Below are positions 5,166 through 5,617 of a stretch of 5,617 nt of DNA, piece after piece. Source of the stretch: Candidatus Saccharibacteria bacterium UBA7683 (GTDB lineage Bacteria > Patescibacteriota > Saccharimonadia > Saccharimonadales > UBA7683). The stretch is from positions 986-6,602 of the forward strand of contig DLGX01000079.1 in NCBI GenBank assembly GCA_002482925.1. The letters are read 5' to 3'. The translations under genes were made by a program, and so were the position numbers. Under the pieces are notes generated by a model. It made no database searches. It was not told the origin of the DNA and saw only the letters and a list, made by a program, of their open reading frames with translations. How positions within the stretch are numbered: position 1 is the stretch's first letter; each line of letters starts with the position of its first letter.

Positions 5166-5617
5166 ATGTCAGCAGAACAAATAGCAGTACAAGAACCTAA
5201 GGTTTCATCATCAGCAGTAGTACAAGAACAACTTCAATTTCTTACAGAAGGCATACCTGCATTAGAAGATATCGACCAGGCACGAGAAATTGTAGAAGGA
5301 TTAACTTTTACTGAAAAAGGCGCCGTAAAAGGGCCAGACAGCAAATTTGTAAAAGTAGATGCTGCTAATAAGTTAGCTGAACTTAGTTCTGAAGAAAACT
5401 GGCTACTAGACCCACAATCTGCTGAAGAACTACGTAGTGTTGTAAGTACTACTGAAGCTGGCAAACTTCCTGAAGGAATGAAACGTGATTTCAACCTTGG
5501 TATAGGCGAACAAACAAAAGCTGTTAAAGAATCTGCGCAAGCTCGACTTTCATTAGATGCTGCAATTCGTCAGCGTAGTGCAAAAGAAGAAAATATTGCA
5601 CAGCAAGAACGAAGAGC
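5166..5617 (+). CDS. Unrecognised acidic, helix-prone protein, 3' truncated by window
   Basis: The frame opens at ATG 5166 (MSAEQIAVQEPKVSSSAV) and stays open for 150 complete codons to the window edge, so the gene's end is not seen. The start is supported by AAGGAA and an upstream consensus-like promoter. I do not recognise the family. The product has no signal peptide, membrane segment or Cys so far, so it is probably cytoplasmic. It is rich in Glu, Ala, Gln, Ser and Lys. Three stretches look helical: about 20-46 (QEQLQFLTEGIPALEDIDQ and on), 64-100 (with ENWLLDPQSAEELRSVV) and 112-150, which ends in charged, Gln/Arg-rich sequence (IRQRSAKEENIAQQERR) that could begin a coiled coil. Codon use resembles the neighbours. 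It is divergent from the surface-protein gene and shares the intergenic region with it, so joint regulation is possible but not shown. Confidence 0.85.
   Translation, partial: MSAEQIAVQEPKVSSSAVVQEQLQFLTEGIPALEDIDQAREIVEGLTFTEKGAVKGPDSKFVKVDAANKLAELSSEENWLLDPQSAEELRSVVSTTEAGKLPEGMKRDFNLGIGEQTKAVKESAQARLSLDAAIRQRSAKEENIAQQERR

Noticed and set aside
5234..5494. 86-codon minus-strand open frame
   Set aside because: It lies opposite the plus-strand gene starting at 5166, which has a promoter, ribosome binding site and uninterrupted frame; the reverse frame has none of these.

Overview
The window looks like chromosomal DNA from a Candidate Phyla Radiation (Patescibacteria) bacterium, most likely a Saccharibacterium (TM7). 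This rests on the architecture of the large surface protein: a basic N-terminal membrane segment, a Cys-containing N-terminal domain, DUF11 repeats, a PKD-like domain, C-P-Y-N-P...D-P-N-C motifs and an LPxTG-like tail. The small GIY-YIG remnant flanked by dRS3-like palindromes fits too. The assignment is inference from remembered family features, not a search. The standard genetic code is used.

Layout. Positions 1-12 look like the 3' end of a tRNA (discriminator G plus encoded CCA, best fit tRNA-Ser), followed by a terminator hairpin (19-49). A perfect TATAAT at 59-64 lies 10 bases before the ATG of argS (75-1733, +), so the arginyl-tRNA synthetase mRNA is probably leaderless. Downstream, 1742-1983 is a 242-bp unit: two 32-bp inverted repeats, each with a dRS3-like ATTCCC-N8-GGGAAT palindrome, enclosing the C-terminal half of a GIY-YIG nuclease gene. 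A strong minus-strand terminator (2000-2030) closes the convergent surface-protein gene.

The gene at 2060-4882 (-) encodes a 940-residue, probably wall-anchored protein made of a signal segment, an uncharacterised N-terminal domain, four DUF11 units, a PKD-like domain, three C-x12-C motifs and an IPETG sorting-like signal. It is divergent from a gene starting at 5166 (+) that runs off the window end; I do not recognise its glutamate- and alanine-rich product. The AT-rich region between them (4883-5165) carries two well-formed, oppositely directed promoters, each with a -35, a 17-bp spacer and a TGN-extended -10.

The genes do not form one pathway. argS is housekeeping translation, the large protein faces the outside of the cell, and the repeat-bounded nuclease remnant is a decayed or non-autonomous mobile unit lodged between two converging genes. 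The most noteworthy items are that unit, the modular surface protein with its regular Cys pairs, and the unrecognised divergent gene.
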